Source: Pseudomonadota bacterium
Lineage (GTDB): Bacteria > Pseudomonadota > Gammaproteobacteria > Burkholderiales > Gallionellaceae
DNA: 5,296 nt
NCBI GenBank assembly: GCA_021781695.1
Contig: JAJXWG010000137.1
Coordinates: 1-5,296, forward strand
Reading direction: 5' to 3'
In this document: positions 5,247 through 5,296 of the stretch, piece after piece
How positions within the stretch are numbered: the first letter of the stretch is position 1
Layout of the letters: each line of letters opens with the position of its first letter
Notes under the pieces: model-generated
Seen by the model: only the letters and a program-made list of their open reading frames with translations
Told to the model about the DNA's origin: nothing
Databases searched by the model: none
Made by a program: the position numbers and the translations under genes

Positions 5247-5296
5247 GACAAAACGGTTTGCTGTATGCCTGCCAGCAGCCATACTGAATGGTCGTC

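Overview
The window reads as ordinary chromosomal DNA of moderately high GC from a Gram-negative proteobacterium that makes ubiquinone. An RND efflux adaptor, UbiJ and UbiB all point that way. The style of the UbiJ, UbiB and ParA proteins suggests a betaproteobacterium, possibly of the Nitrosomonadales/Gallionellaceae type. That placement is an impression, not a measurement. Apart from short intergenic gaps the window is filled by five genes, two of them cut by or close to the window edges.

Layout: (1) Positions 1-963, minus strand, encode the N-terminal 321 residues of an MdtA/MuxA-type periplasmic adaptor of an RND multidrug efflux pump. The gene runs off the left edge. (2) Positions 964-1204 are a 241-base divergent intergenic region with a near-consensus -10 box for each direction and several inverted repeats. 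(3) Positions 1205-1969, plus strand, encode a 254-residue ParA/Soj-type ATPase with no ParB partner in view. (4) Positions 2052-3122, plus strand, encode a 356-residue protein with a GAF-like N-terminal sensor region and a complete GGDEF domain, with GGEEF active site and RxxD inhibitory site. It is very likely an active, feedback-inhibited diguanylate cyclase. (5) Positions 3151-4665, minus strand, encode UbiB, converging on the GGDEF gene with a 28-base gap. (6) Positions 4671-5246, minus strand, encode UbiJ, 5 bases upstream of ubiB and in the same transcription unit.

Functionally there are three blocks. The efflux adaptor would work with an RND pump encoded beyond the left edge. The parA and GGDEF pair lies on the same strand and could be one regulatory unit (positioning plus c-di-GMP), but each gene has its own TATAAT-containing promoter candidate and a possible weak terminator overlaps the end of parA, so they may be transcribed separately. 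ubiJ-ubiB form a ubiquinone biosynthesis operon that probably continues to the right. I saw no RNA genes, CRISPR, insertion sequences or signs of recent transfer. The most interesting points are the orphan ParA beside a diguanylate cyclase, and the sites controlling these two genes. I see no clear evidence of an entirely new system.
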